From contig CAZTYH010000082.1 of assembly GCA_964617565.1 (NCBI GenBank), positions 1 through 12,544 of the forward strand: DNA of 12,544 nucleotides. The letters run 5' to 3'. The position numbers were made by a program, and so were the translations under genes. This document shows, in pieces, positions 1 through 6,368 of the stretch (its first letter is position 1; the number at the start of each line of letters is the position of its first letter). This DNA comes from JAKJGV01 sp964617565. GTDB lineage: Bacteria; Verrucomicrobiota; Kiritimatiellia; CAIQIC01; JAGNIJ01. The notes under the pieces were generated by a model. The model worked only from the letters and a program-made list of their open reading frames with translations. It was not told the DNA's origin and searched no databases.

Positions 1-2
1 CC

Positions 3-1112
3 CGGGGAAATGCGCTTGGCGGCATTACGGGCCGTGCGGACGATCCATCGGCCATTTTCTTCAACCCGGCCGGCATCACGCAGTTGGAAGGCACGCACTT
101 GATGGGTGGTTTGAGCGTGGTTTCGCCTGTGACCGATGTGCAGGTGACGACGCCGGCGGGGCCGCTCACGACCACGACGGAGCGGAATTACTGGATGCCG
201 CCACACCTGTATGGAACGCACCAGGTCAATGACAGCGTCTGGGCAGGGCTCGGCATTTATTCACGTTTCGGCCTTGGCACGGAGTTTGATGATGCATGGC
301 CGGGCCGTTTCAATAACTACAATGCGGTAATCCAGAGTCTGACCTTCAATCCCAACATCGCCTTGAAGTTGCACGACAAAGTGTCCGTGGCGGCCGGTGT
401 TTCCGCGATGTGGTTTGATCTGAAACTTGAGCGGAAAATTCCGGCACCGGGAGCGGAGCTTGATTTCAGCCTCACGGGCGATTCCATCGGATATGGCTTC
501 AACGCCGGCGTCCGGTACGAGGTTCTGGACTGGGTGGCGCTCGGCGTGGCTTACCAGAGCACCGTGAAGCAGGAAGTTGAGGGAACGGCTGATATCGGAA
601 TAGGGAAGAGCGACGCATCGGGCGATGTGAAACTCCCCGATATGCTGTTTATCGGCGTGGCCGTGAATCCGGTGGAAAAGCTGAGCCTTGAAGCGGGCGC
701 GATTTTTACCGGGTGGAGCACGTATGACGAGCTCAAGGTGAAGATTGACAACCCCGCACTGCTAGGCGTCGGCGAGGTTCGTTCAGAAAAAGATTGGGAT
801 GATACCTGGCGTTATTATGTCGGCGCGGAGTACGCCCTCAATGACGCCTGGGATGTTCGCGCGGGATACACCTATGATCCGTCGCCAATACCGGATCATA
901 CCGTTGATTACCTGGTTCCCGCCAACGACCGCCACCTGTATAGCGTCGGTTGCGGATACAAATGGGATAGCTGGTCCATTGACTTGTCCTATACCTATCT
1001 CTCGATCGAGAACCGGACGGTCAAAGGTCGTCCGGAGGACGGGGTGTTCGATTCGGAGATCAGCGATGGCTATGCTCATATAATCGGCCTGAGTTTGGGC
1101 AAGGAACTGTAA
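3..1112 (+). CDS. OMPP1/FadL-family outer-membrane transport protein, 5' truncated by the window edge
   Basis: The reading frame is open from base 3 to the TAA at 1110-1112, giving about 369 residues. The true start and signal peptide lie upstream of the window. The first visible residues read GNALGGITGRADDPSAIF, then FNPAGITQLEG. This matches the conserved N-terminal plug segment of the FadL/OMPP1/TodX family (small residues, then DDPSAIFFNPAG). The rest is rich in alternating polar and aromatic strands typical of a 14-stranded beta-barrel, for example the stretches ending YTYDPSPIPD and SIDLSYTYLS. Family members move long-chain fatty acids or other hydrophobic compounds across the outer membrane. 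The substrate cannot be read from sequence. The protein ends in GKEL, without the terminal aromatic residue that many barrel proteins use for BAM recognition. An in-frame TTG at 84 is only an internal codon, because the conserved plug motif lies before it. An intrinsic terminator follows 23 nt after the stop, so this gene ends its transcription unit. The family call is firm; the substrate is unknown. Confidence 0.9.
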   Translation, partial: RGNALGGITGRADDPSAIFFNPAGITQLEGTHLMGGLSVVSPVTDVQVTTPAGPLTTTTERNYWMPPHLYGTHQVNDSVWAGLGIYSRFGLGTEFDDAWPGRFNNYNAVIQSLTFNPNIALKLHDKVSVAAGVSAMWFDLKLERKIPAPGAELDFSLTGDSIGYGFNAGVRYEVLDWVALGVAYQSTVKQEVEGTADIGIGKSDASGDVKLPDMLFIGVAVNPVEKLSLEAGAIFTGWSTYDELKVKIDNPALLGVGEVRSEKDWDDTWRYYVGAEYALNDAWDVRAGYTYDPSPIPDHTVDYLVPANDRHLYSVGCGYKWDSWSIDLSYTYLSIENRTVKGRPEDGVFDSEISDGYAHIIGLSLGKEL

Positions 1113-1135
1113 TCCGAGACGTAGATCTGCTTGGC

Positions 1136-1175
1136 AAAAACGGCCCGGGCGCAATGCCCGGGCCGTTTCTTTTTT
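1136..1175 (+). terminator. Rho-independent terminator after the FadL-family gene
   Basis: A perfect 10-bp GC-rich stem (CGGCCCGGGC at 1141-1150 with GCCCGGGCCG at 1156-1165) surrounds a 5-nt loop (GCAAT). It is followed by a T-rich tract at 1166-1175. Five A residues at 1136-1140 extend the stem by A-T pairs and could let it also work on the opposite strand. It begins 23 nt after the stop codon at 1112, so it most likely ends the FadL-family transcript and insulates the GH94 operon downstream. Confidence 0.92.
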
Positions 1176-1321
1176 CCTTCTAAACCCCGTCTTTAATCGG
1201 AATAGATAGCATTGATCTACACCTGCGGAAATACTGAAAAAACCACATATTTATAGCCTCTCAACTTTAAATAACTCAATAAACAGGCCTTTTTAAGCTA
1301 TAAAATCGGTTAATAATTCAC

Positions 1322-1349
1322 TTGCAAGCATGTTCATGAAATGTATTAA
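1322..1349 (+). promoter_or_regulatory. Candidate sigma-70-type promoter for the GH94 operon
   Basis: The region 1176-1416 is markedly more AT-rich than the coding DNA around it and contains no convincing gene. Within it, TTGCAA (1322-1327) resembles a -35 box and TATTAA (1344-1349) a -10 box, with a 16-nt spacer. Transcription would begin near 1356 and leave a leader of about 60 nt before the ATG at 1417. AT-rich DNA gives chance matches, so this is a candidate only. Its placement just upstream of two operator-like palindromes supports it. Confidence 0.45.
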
Positions 1350-1357
1350 TTAATCAC

Positions 1358-1371
1358 TGTGAACGCTCTCA
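1358..1371 (+). promoter_or_regulatory. LacI-family-like operator candidate overlapping the predicted transcription start
   Basis: The 14-mer TGTGAACGCTCTCA has 5 of 7 symmetric base pairs around a central CG, the usual form of LacI/GalR-family operators. By my comparison it matches the CebR cellobiose-repressor consensus of actinobacteria (TGGGAGCGCTCCCA) at 11 of 14 positions. It sits immediately downstream of the candidate -10 box, where a bound repressor would block initiation. The resemblance is suggestive given the sugar-phosphorylase genes downstream, but no regulator gene is present in the window and the organism is probably not an actinobacterium. Confidence 0.4.
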
Positions 1372-1389
1372 TAATAATTAATAAGTAAA

Positions 1390-1401
1390 GTAAACGATTA
1401 C
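1390..1401 (+). promoter_or_regulatory. Second LacI-family-like operator candidate in the GH94 leader
   Basis: GTAAACGATTAC is palindromic at 5 of 6 base pairs around a central CG and resembles the TGTAAACGTTTACA-type sites of LacI-family proteins. Its centre (1395/1396) lies 31 bp from the centre of the site at 1358-1371, close to three helical turns, so two repressor dimers could bind the same face. It ends just before the weak Shine-Dalgarno AGGG (1402-1405). Chance occurrence in AT-rich DNA remains possible. Confidence 0.33.
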
Positions 1402-1416
1402 AGGGAACAATATGCC

Positions 1417-3780
1417 ATGAAATTTACTGAATTTGGGCAATTCGATGCCTCAGCGCATGAGTTTGTTATTTCTCGGCCGGACACACCAAGGCCTTGGATC
1501 AATTTTTTGTCTGATGGGGAGTATTGTGCGATCGTTTCTCAGGCTGGCGGCGGATTCAGTTTTTATCTTGATCCTGCCTATAACCGAATTACGCGATGGG
1601 CTCCGGCAAACTACTTGAACGATAGACCTGGCCGATATGTTTACATCCGCGATCCGGAGACTGGGGATATATCGAGCGGTACCTGTGCGCCGGTTAATGC
1701 AAGCGATCGGTTTGAATGCCGTCATGGTCTTGGCTATACGACGATCAGGAATCGCCACAAGAGCATTCAGACCCGCGTGACATTCATGGTGCCCGGTGGA
1801 GAGCGGTTGGAAGTCTGGATGGTGGAAGTCAAGAACACTTCGCGGAGGCCACGCAAGGTTCAGATATTTCCGTTCATCGAATGGCATCTTGGCTTATGGG
1901 AGCCGGAGCTGTGCGCGCGCAACCTTACCGTCCTCATGAACGAGGGGGTATTCAACGATGACTTGCAGGCCGTATGGGCGGGTAAATTTCCATGGGGCAA
2001 TCGCCCTTGGCCTTATCATGCGTATATGGGCTCCAGCTTGCCGGTGCAGGCGTATGACCTGGATTACGAGAGTTTCATCGGCGCCGCCGGTGATTATGCA
2101 AAGCCCGTTGCATTGCTGCGTGGGGCGTGCGCGAATACCCGCGTTCGAGGCAACAACATGGTGGGGGCCTTACAACACGAGATTGAGCTGGGCGGCGGTG
2201 AGGAGAAGCAATTTGCGATCATCATGGGGGTCGCGGAGACCCAAGACGAAGCGAAGGCCAAGCTGGAGAAATACAGGGATTGGCCCAACTGCGAAAACGC
2301 ACTGCGCGCCGTGAAGCGAAAGTGGCGTTCGCTGATGGATCGCGTGATGATCGAGACCCCGGATCGTGAATTGAACGATTTCTTCAACACGTGGCTCAAG
2401 TACCAGGTGGCAATGAACAATCACTGGGGCCGTTCGGCGACTTATTACCACGAAGGGCATGGCGAATTCGGATATCGGAACACGGCGCAGGATGCATGGG
2501 CCTATCTACCGCTGGATGTTGATTTCGCGCGCGATCGCATGATCAAGCTGGCGATGCACCAGCGCAACACCGGTCAGCCGATGGCAGGCTGGTCCTATGT
2601 GTCGGGCACCAACGAAGGCAAGGCCCCGGCCGATTTCCCGGTCTGGCTGCCGTTGCTTGTGAGCGCATACGTGAAGGAGACAGGCGACGTTAAAATCCTG
2701 GAAACCGAGATCCCGTATTACGATGGCGGCTCGGATACGCTGTACGGGCATGTTCGCAAAGCGATGCAGTTCCTTCAGGACCGCGCGCGAAGCGAGCGGG
2801 GTCTGCCGCTGATGGGTACACAGGATTGGAATGATGCATTTGACCGAACGGGCATTGGGGGGAAAGGCGAGAGCGTCTGGCTGGGCATGGGCCTCTGTTT
2901 CGGTTTGAAGCTGCTGCAGGAATTAGCCGAGTTCATCGGCGATGCCGATACAGTTCGCGAATGTGAATCGCGTTACGAGGCCATGAAGTCTCTGATCAAC
3001 CGATATGCATGGGCAGGGGACCGATACATATACGCCTTCAATGATAAAGGGGAGCCGATCGGTTCACCTGTAAACCAGGAAGGCAGTTGCCAGCTCAATT
3101 CGCAGACGTGGGCCGTAATGGCGGGCATTCCCGACGAGGAACAACTGCCCAAAGTGTTGAAGCAGATTGATGAAACGCTGGACACGCCCTTCGGTCCCGC
3201 TCTGTTTGCACCTCCTTATACCACGTACAATGCGGATATCGGACGCATCACTGCCTTTGCGCCCGGCACAAAGGAAAATGCCGCCATCTTCATCCATGGA
3301 GGCGCCTTCAAGTTAATGATGGATTATGCGCTGGGACGGGCGGACCACGCGTATAAAACAATCAGGCAGCTTATCCCGAACGCGCCGGACAAGGATATCG
3401 AGCTATACAAAACCGAACCCTACGTATTCCCGGAATATGTGATCGGTCCGGGCAATCCGCGATACGGAGAGGGTGCTTTCTCCTGGCTTACCGGGAGCGC
3501 AGACTGGTTCTTCATGGCCGTGGCCGAAAGGATGCTTGGCGTTCGGCCCACCTTGCAGGGGCTGGTGATTGATCCATGCCTTCCCTCCGGTTGGCCGAAA
3601 GCGCGGATCGTCCGGCGCTACCGGGGCACGAGGTATGATATCCGCATATCAAACCCGGATAATGTAAATCGCGGAATCCGCGAAATTCAGGTGGACGGAA
3701 AGCCACTTCAAGGCAATATATTGCCCGAGTTTCACGATCACAGCGTGCACGTGGTGGATGTGATCATGGGCGGAAGCTGA
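1417..3780 (+). CDS. GH94 family inverting phosphorylase (cellobiose/cellodextrin phosphorylase-like), copy 1
   Basis: This 787-residue protein has the size and layout of GH94 phosphorylases. These enzymes use inorganic phosphate to cleave beta-linked di- or oligosaccharides, releasing alpha-sugar 1-phosphate. The N-terminus (FGQFDASAHEFVISRPDTPRPW, residues 6-27, given here in outline) is the typical opening of the beta-sandwich domain. The helical (alpha/alpha)6 barrel carries RNTAQD (354-359), corresponding to RDxxQD in the family, and the catalytic motif DWND (470-473), whose last Asp is the general acid by family precedent. KEN with E620, H627 and the SWLTGSADW segment (689-697) match the substrate- and phosphate-binding region. 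There is no signal peptide, so it should act in the cytoplasm. ATG at 1417 follows a weak AGGG at 1402-1405; the ATG at 1412 is out of frame and meets a stop at once. It is probably co-transcribed with the second GH94 gene. The exact substrate (cellobiose, cellobionate, laminaribiose, chitobiose or other) cannot be decided. Confidence 0.93.
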   Translation: MKFTEFGQFDASAHEFVISRPDTPRPWINFLSDGEYCAIVSQAGGGFSFYLDPAYNRITRWAPANYLNDRPGRYVYIRDPETGDISSGTCAPVNASDRFECRHGLGYTTIRNRHKSIQTRVTFMVPGGERLEVWMVEVKNTSRRPRKVQIFPFIEWHLGLWEPELCARNLTVLMNEGVFNDDLQAVWAGKFPWGNRPWPYHAYMGSSLPVQAYDLDYESFIGAAGDYAKPVALLRGACANTRVRGNNMVGALQHEIELGGGEEKQFAIIMGVAETQDEAKAKLEKYRDWPNCENALRAVKRKWRSLMDRVMIETPDRELNDFFNTWLKYQVAMNNHWGRSATYYHEGHGEFGYRNTAQDAWAYLPLDVDFARDRMIKLAMHQRNTGQPMAGWSYVSGTNEGKAPADFPVWLPLLVSAYVKETGDVKILETEIPYYDGGSDTLYGHVRKAMQFLQDRARSERGLPLMGTQDWNDAFDRTGIGGKGESVWLGMGLCFGLKLLQELAEFIGDADTVRECESRYEAMKSLINRYAWAGDRYIYAFNDKGEPIGSPVNQEGSCQLNSQTWAVMAGIPDEEQLPKVLKQIDETLDTPFGPALFAPPYTTYNADIGRITAFAPGTKENAAIFIHGGAFKLMMDYALGRADHAYKTIRQLIPNAPDKDIELYKTEPYVFPEYVIGPGNPRYGEGAFSWLTGSADWFFMAVAERMLGVRPTLQGLVIDPCLPSGWPKARIVRRYRGTRYDIRISNPDNVNRGIREIQVDGKPLQGNILPEFHDHSVHVVDVIMGGS

Positions 3781-3826
3781 ACGAAAAGAGTTTTAGTCTT
3801 TGATAGAACACTGAACGCAGAACATT

Positions 3827-3832
3827 GAAGGA
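3827..3832 (+). promoter_or_regulatory. Ribosome-binding site of the second GH94 gene
   Basis: GAAGGA lies 6 nt before the ATG at 3839, giving the second GH94 gene a better Shine-Dalgarno than the first one has. I see no terminator or clear promoter in the 58-nt gap (3781-3838), which supports co-transcription with independent translation initiation. Confidence 0.75.
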
Positions 3833-3838
3833 AACATA

Positions 3839-6232
3839 ATGAGCAAGCTGTATTCAAATAAGTACGGGTATTTTGATGCGGAACGAAATGAGTATGTAAT
3901 TACAAGACCCGACACGCCGAAGCCCTGGGTTAACATCATTTCGACCGGAGCGTATGGATTCACCATCAGCCAGGCGGGCAGCGGTTATTCCTGGCGTGAT
4001 CACGCACAATTCAACCGGATCACCCGGTGGGACCAGGATCTGACCCGCGACAACTGGGGCAAGTATATCTACATTCGCGACGAGGATAGCGGCCGCTTCT
4101 GGTCGCCGACTCCGAAACCGGCCGGCAGCGAACTGAAAAACTTCTCATGCCGGCACGGCACGGGCTATACGGTCATTTCCGGCGTTTGCCGCGAGATCGA
4201 GTCGGAACTCCGGTTGTTCGCGGACATGGACGCGCCGGTGGAAGTCTGGGAATTGAAGCTCAAAAACACTTCCGGGAAGAGGCGCAAGCTGAGCCTGTTC
4301 ACGTATCTCGAGTGGTGTCTCGGCGTATCGCCCGACTGGCATCGCGAATTCGACAAGATTTTTATCACCACCGAATTCGAAAAGAAAACGGGTATCTTCT
4401 GGGCAACAAAGACGAGATGGGGATTGCCGGATCCAAGCGGACGCCCCTGGGCACGCCCGTACGAGTTTGTCGGATTCCATGCGACCTTCCCGAAAGCCGA
4501 ATCGTTCGACAGCGATCAACGCGAGTTCCTCGGTGTGTTGGGTGAAAACGGCTGCCCGAAAGCGGTCAGGGAAGGACGCCTCTCGAAGCTCCAGGGCCGA
4601 TGCAACGACGGAGTGGCATCGCTCCAGAGCAGCATTGTTTTGAAACCGGGGGAGAGCAAGACGGTCGTTTACCTGATGGGCGCCACTCGAACCCGCGAGG
4701 AAGCGCGAAAGATTGTCGCGCGATATTCCGCGAAAGGCGCGGCGGAGAAAGCGGTCAGGAAAGTACAGGACTACTGGCGCGGCCTTCTTGGCGAGCTTGA
4801 AGTGAAAACTCCGGATCCTTCCCTGGACTTGCTGGTCAATCAATGGTTGCCATACCAGGCCATTTCTTGCCGCATGTTCGGTCGCACGGCTTATTATCAG
4901 ACCGGCGGTGCGTATGGCTATCGCGACCAGTTGCAGGACAGCCAGGCAACGTTGCCGCTCGACGCGAAACTTTGTCGTGAACACCTGGAGCGCGCGGCGC
5001 GACATCAATTCTCTGATGGAACCACTTTCCACTGGTGGCATCCGATCACGGAGGACGGACAGAAAAAGAAGAACAGCGATGACCTGTTGTGGCTGCCCTT
5101 CGTTACGACTCGTTATATACAGGAGACCGGCGACACGGCGTTCCTCGAGAAGAAGGTTCCTTTCTTCGACAAAGGAGGCGCCACCATGCGCGAACATTGC
5201 CGCGCAGCGATCGAGCAAGTGCTGGCGCGGCCGAACCCGCGCGGAATTCCAACGATGGTTGAAGGGGATTGGAACGACGGGCTTTCGTGCATCGGGTTCG
5301 ACGGCGTTTCGGAATCAATCTGGCTGGGCGAATTCCTGTACGGCATTCTTACGGATTGGTGCGAGGTGCTGGATCTGATTGACGATGCGGAAGCGCGCCG
5401 GAATGCGGCCCGCTATCGCAAGGCAGCAGAGAAGGTTAAAAAAGCCATCAATAAGCATGCATGGGACGGCGATTGGTATATCCGGGCAACTTATTCCAAG
5501 GGTGTACTGGGCTCGAAAAAATCGCGCATCGGCAAAATCTGGCTGAACGCCCAGACGTGGGCGTTGATGTATGACATGGCACCTGCGGCCCGCAAGGCGA
5601 AGATCTTGAAGGCGCTCAACAAGCACCTGTATCGCGAATTCGGGCCGCTGCTGTTCCATCCGGCCTTCAGCAAACCGGACCCCGCCATCGGCCACATCAG
5701 CCAATACGCGCCGGGGTTACGCGAAAACGGCGGATTGTATACCCATGCCGGTTGCTGGGCGATCATTGCGGAAGCGCTGGCCGGTACGCCGGAACGTGCA
5801 TTCAAGGTCTTCAACAGCTTCAATCCGATTCGCCGGGGAGCCAAGCCCGACCATTACCTGGCCGAGCCCTACGTAACCCCGGGCAACGTGGACGGCCCGC
5901 AGTCCCCGAATTTTGGACGCGGGGGCTGGACCTGGTATTCCGGTTCGGCGGCATGGATGTATCGCTCGTTGACGGATTACATTCTGGGTGTTCGCGCAAC
6001 CACGCGTGGTCTTTTGATCCAGCCTGCGATTCCAGCAGCATGGAAGGGTTTTTCCATGAAACGCAGATTCCGTGGCGCAACCTATCGAATTGAAGTTGCC
6101 AACAAGTCGCGGAAGGGCGCGGGCCGGAAAGTGCAGATCACGGTGAACGGCAAAGCGTTGCGTGGAAATGTTCTGCCCATCGCAAAAAAGGGTTCTGTCG
6201 TCAACGTGCGCGTGACGATTGAATCCGAATAA
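3839..6232 (+). CDS. GH94 family inverting phosphorylase, copy 2, with motifs resembling the NdvB-type GH94 domain
   Basis: This 797-residue protein is a complete second GH94 enzyme. It shares with its neighbour the opening YFDAERNEYVITRPDTPKPW (11-30), YRDQLQDSQ (361-369), GDWNDG with the catalytic-type Asp at 480, RENGG (628-632), H636 and GSAAW (702-706). It is clearly diverged. It carries HWWHP (398-402) followed by SDDLLWLP, and GGWTWYSGSAAWMYR (695-709). I associate these segments with the phosphorylase-like domain of cyclic beta-1,2-glucan synthases (NdvB/ChvB) and chitobiose-type phosphorylases. The first gene has GWSYVSG and SWLTGSADW at the matching places. Different substrates for the two enzymes are therefore likely. 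No signal peptide or membrane segment is visible, so it should be cytoplasmic and soluble, and the NdvB glycosyltransferase part is absent. The gene starts 58 nt after copy 1 and is followed by an intrinsic terminator, so it is the last gene of this unit. Family assignment is firm; specificity is open. Confidence 0.93.
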   Translation: MSKLYSNKYGYFDAERNEYVITRPDTPKPWVNIISTGAYGFTISQAGSGYSWRDHAQFNRITRWDQDLTRDNWGKYIYIRDEDSGRFWSPTPKPAGSELKNFSCRHGTGYTVISGVCREIESELRLFADMDAPVEVWELKLKNTSGKRRKLSLFTYLEWCLGVSPDWHREFDKIFITTEFEKKTGIFWATKTRWGLPDPSGRPWARPYEFVGFHATFPKAESFDSDQREFLGVLGENGCPKAVREGRLSKLQGRCNDGVASLQSSIVLKPGESKTVVYLMGATRTREEARKIVARYSAKGAAEKAVRKVQDYWRGLLGELEVKTPDPSLDLLVNQWLPYQAISCRMFGRTAYYQTGGAYGYRDQLQDSQATLPLDAKLCREHLERAARHQFSDGTTFHWWHPITEDGQKKKNSDDLLWLPFVTTRYIQETGDTAFLEKKVPFFDKGGATMREHCRAAIEQVLARPNPRGIPTMVEGDWNDGLSCIGFDGVSESIWLGEFLYGILTDWCEVLDLIDDAEARRNAARYRKAAEKVKKAINKHAWDGDWYIRATYSKGVLGSKKSRIGKIWLNAQTWALMYDMAPAARKAKILKALNKHLYREFGPLLFHPAFSKPDPAIGHISQYAPGLRENGGLYTHAGCWAIIAEALAGTPERAFKVFNSFNPIRRGAKPDHYLAEPYVTPGNVDGPQSPNFGRGGWTWYSGSAAWMYRSLTDYILGVRATTRGLLIQPAIPAAWKGFSMKRRFRGATYRIEVANKSRKGAGRKVQITVNGKALRGNVLPIAKKGSVVNVRVTIESE

Positions 6233-6255
6233 TGAGATTATTTGCTGAATGAAAA

Positions 6256-6290
6256 GAAGCGGGCTGCAACAAGCTGCCCGCTTCCGTTTT
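6256..6290 (+). terminator. Rho-independent terminator of the GH94 operon
   Basis: GAAGCGGGC (6256-6264) pairs perfectly with GCCCGCTTC (6276-6284). The 11-nt interior can form two more G-C pairs across a T-T mismatch, leaving an AACAA loop. A TTTT run at 6287-6290 follows. It starts 24 nt after the stop at 6232 and separates the sugar genes from the outer-membrane gene downstream. Confidence 0.85.
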
Positions 6291-6293
6291 CTG

Positions 6294-6321
6294 TTGCGTT
6301 CGTAGTGATTCATGCTAGCGT
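6294..6321 (+). promoter_or_regulatory. Weak candidate promoter for the OmpA-like gene
   Basis: TTGCGT (6294-6299) and TAGCGT (6316-6321) are separated by 16 nt, and the second is preceded by TGC, as in an extended -10 element. The position, about 45 nt before the start codon and after a terminator, is what a promoter needs here. The -10 match is poor, so this is only a tentative call. Confidence 0.25.
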
Positions 6322-6355
6322 AAACAAGTCGTGCCTGCGTTCCGAATGACGCGAT

Positions 6356-6360
6356 GGAGG
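6356..6360 (+). promoter_or_regulatory. Ribosome-binding site that fixes the start of the OmpA-like gene
   Basis: GGAGG lies 8 nt before the ATG at 6369. The earlier in-frame ATG at 6354 overlaps this Shine-Dalgarno and cannot be served by it, so translation most likely begins at 6369. Confidence 0.85.
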
Positions 6361-6368
6361 TTCAGGAT

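Noticed and set aside
783..1154. Minus-strand open frame of 123 codons over the end of the FadL-family gene
   Set aside because: It is antisense to conserved barrel strands and would run through the terminator hairpin. No domain is recognisable.
1176..1416. AT-rich gap considered as a site for a small gene or structured RNA
   Set aside because: I found no open frame with a ribosome-binding site and no riboswitch-like set of conserved stems. Promoter and operator-like elements explain the composition better.
4145..5218. Long minus-strand open frame of 357 codons inside the second GH94 gene
   Set aside because: It lies antisense to a clearly conserved enzyme domain, its translation is rich in Arg and low-complexity composition with no recognisable motif, and GC-rich genes often leave such open antisense frames.
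6354..6368. Upstream ATG at 6354 as start of the OmpA-like gene
   Set aside because: This ATG overlaps the GGAGG ribosome-binding site that serves the ATG at 6369, and the signal peptide begins at the later ATG.
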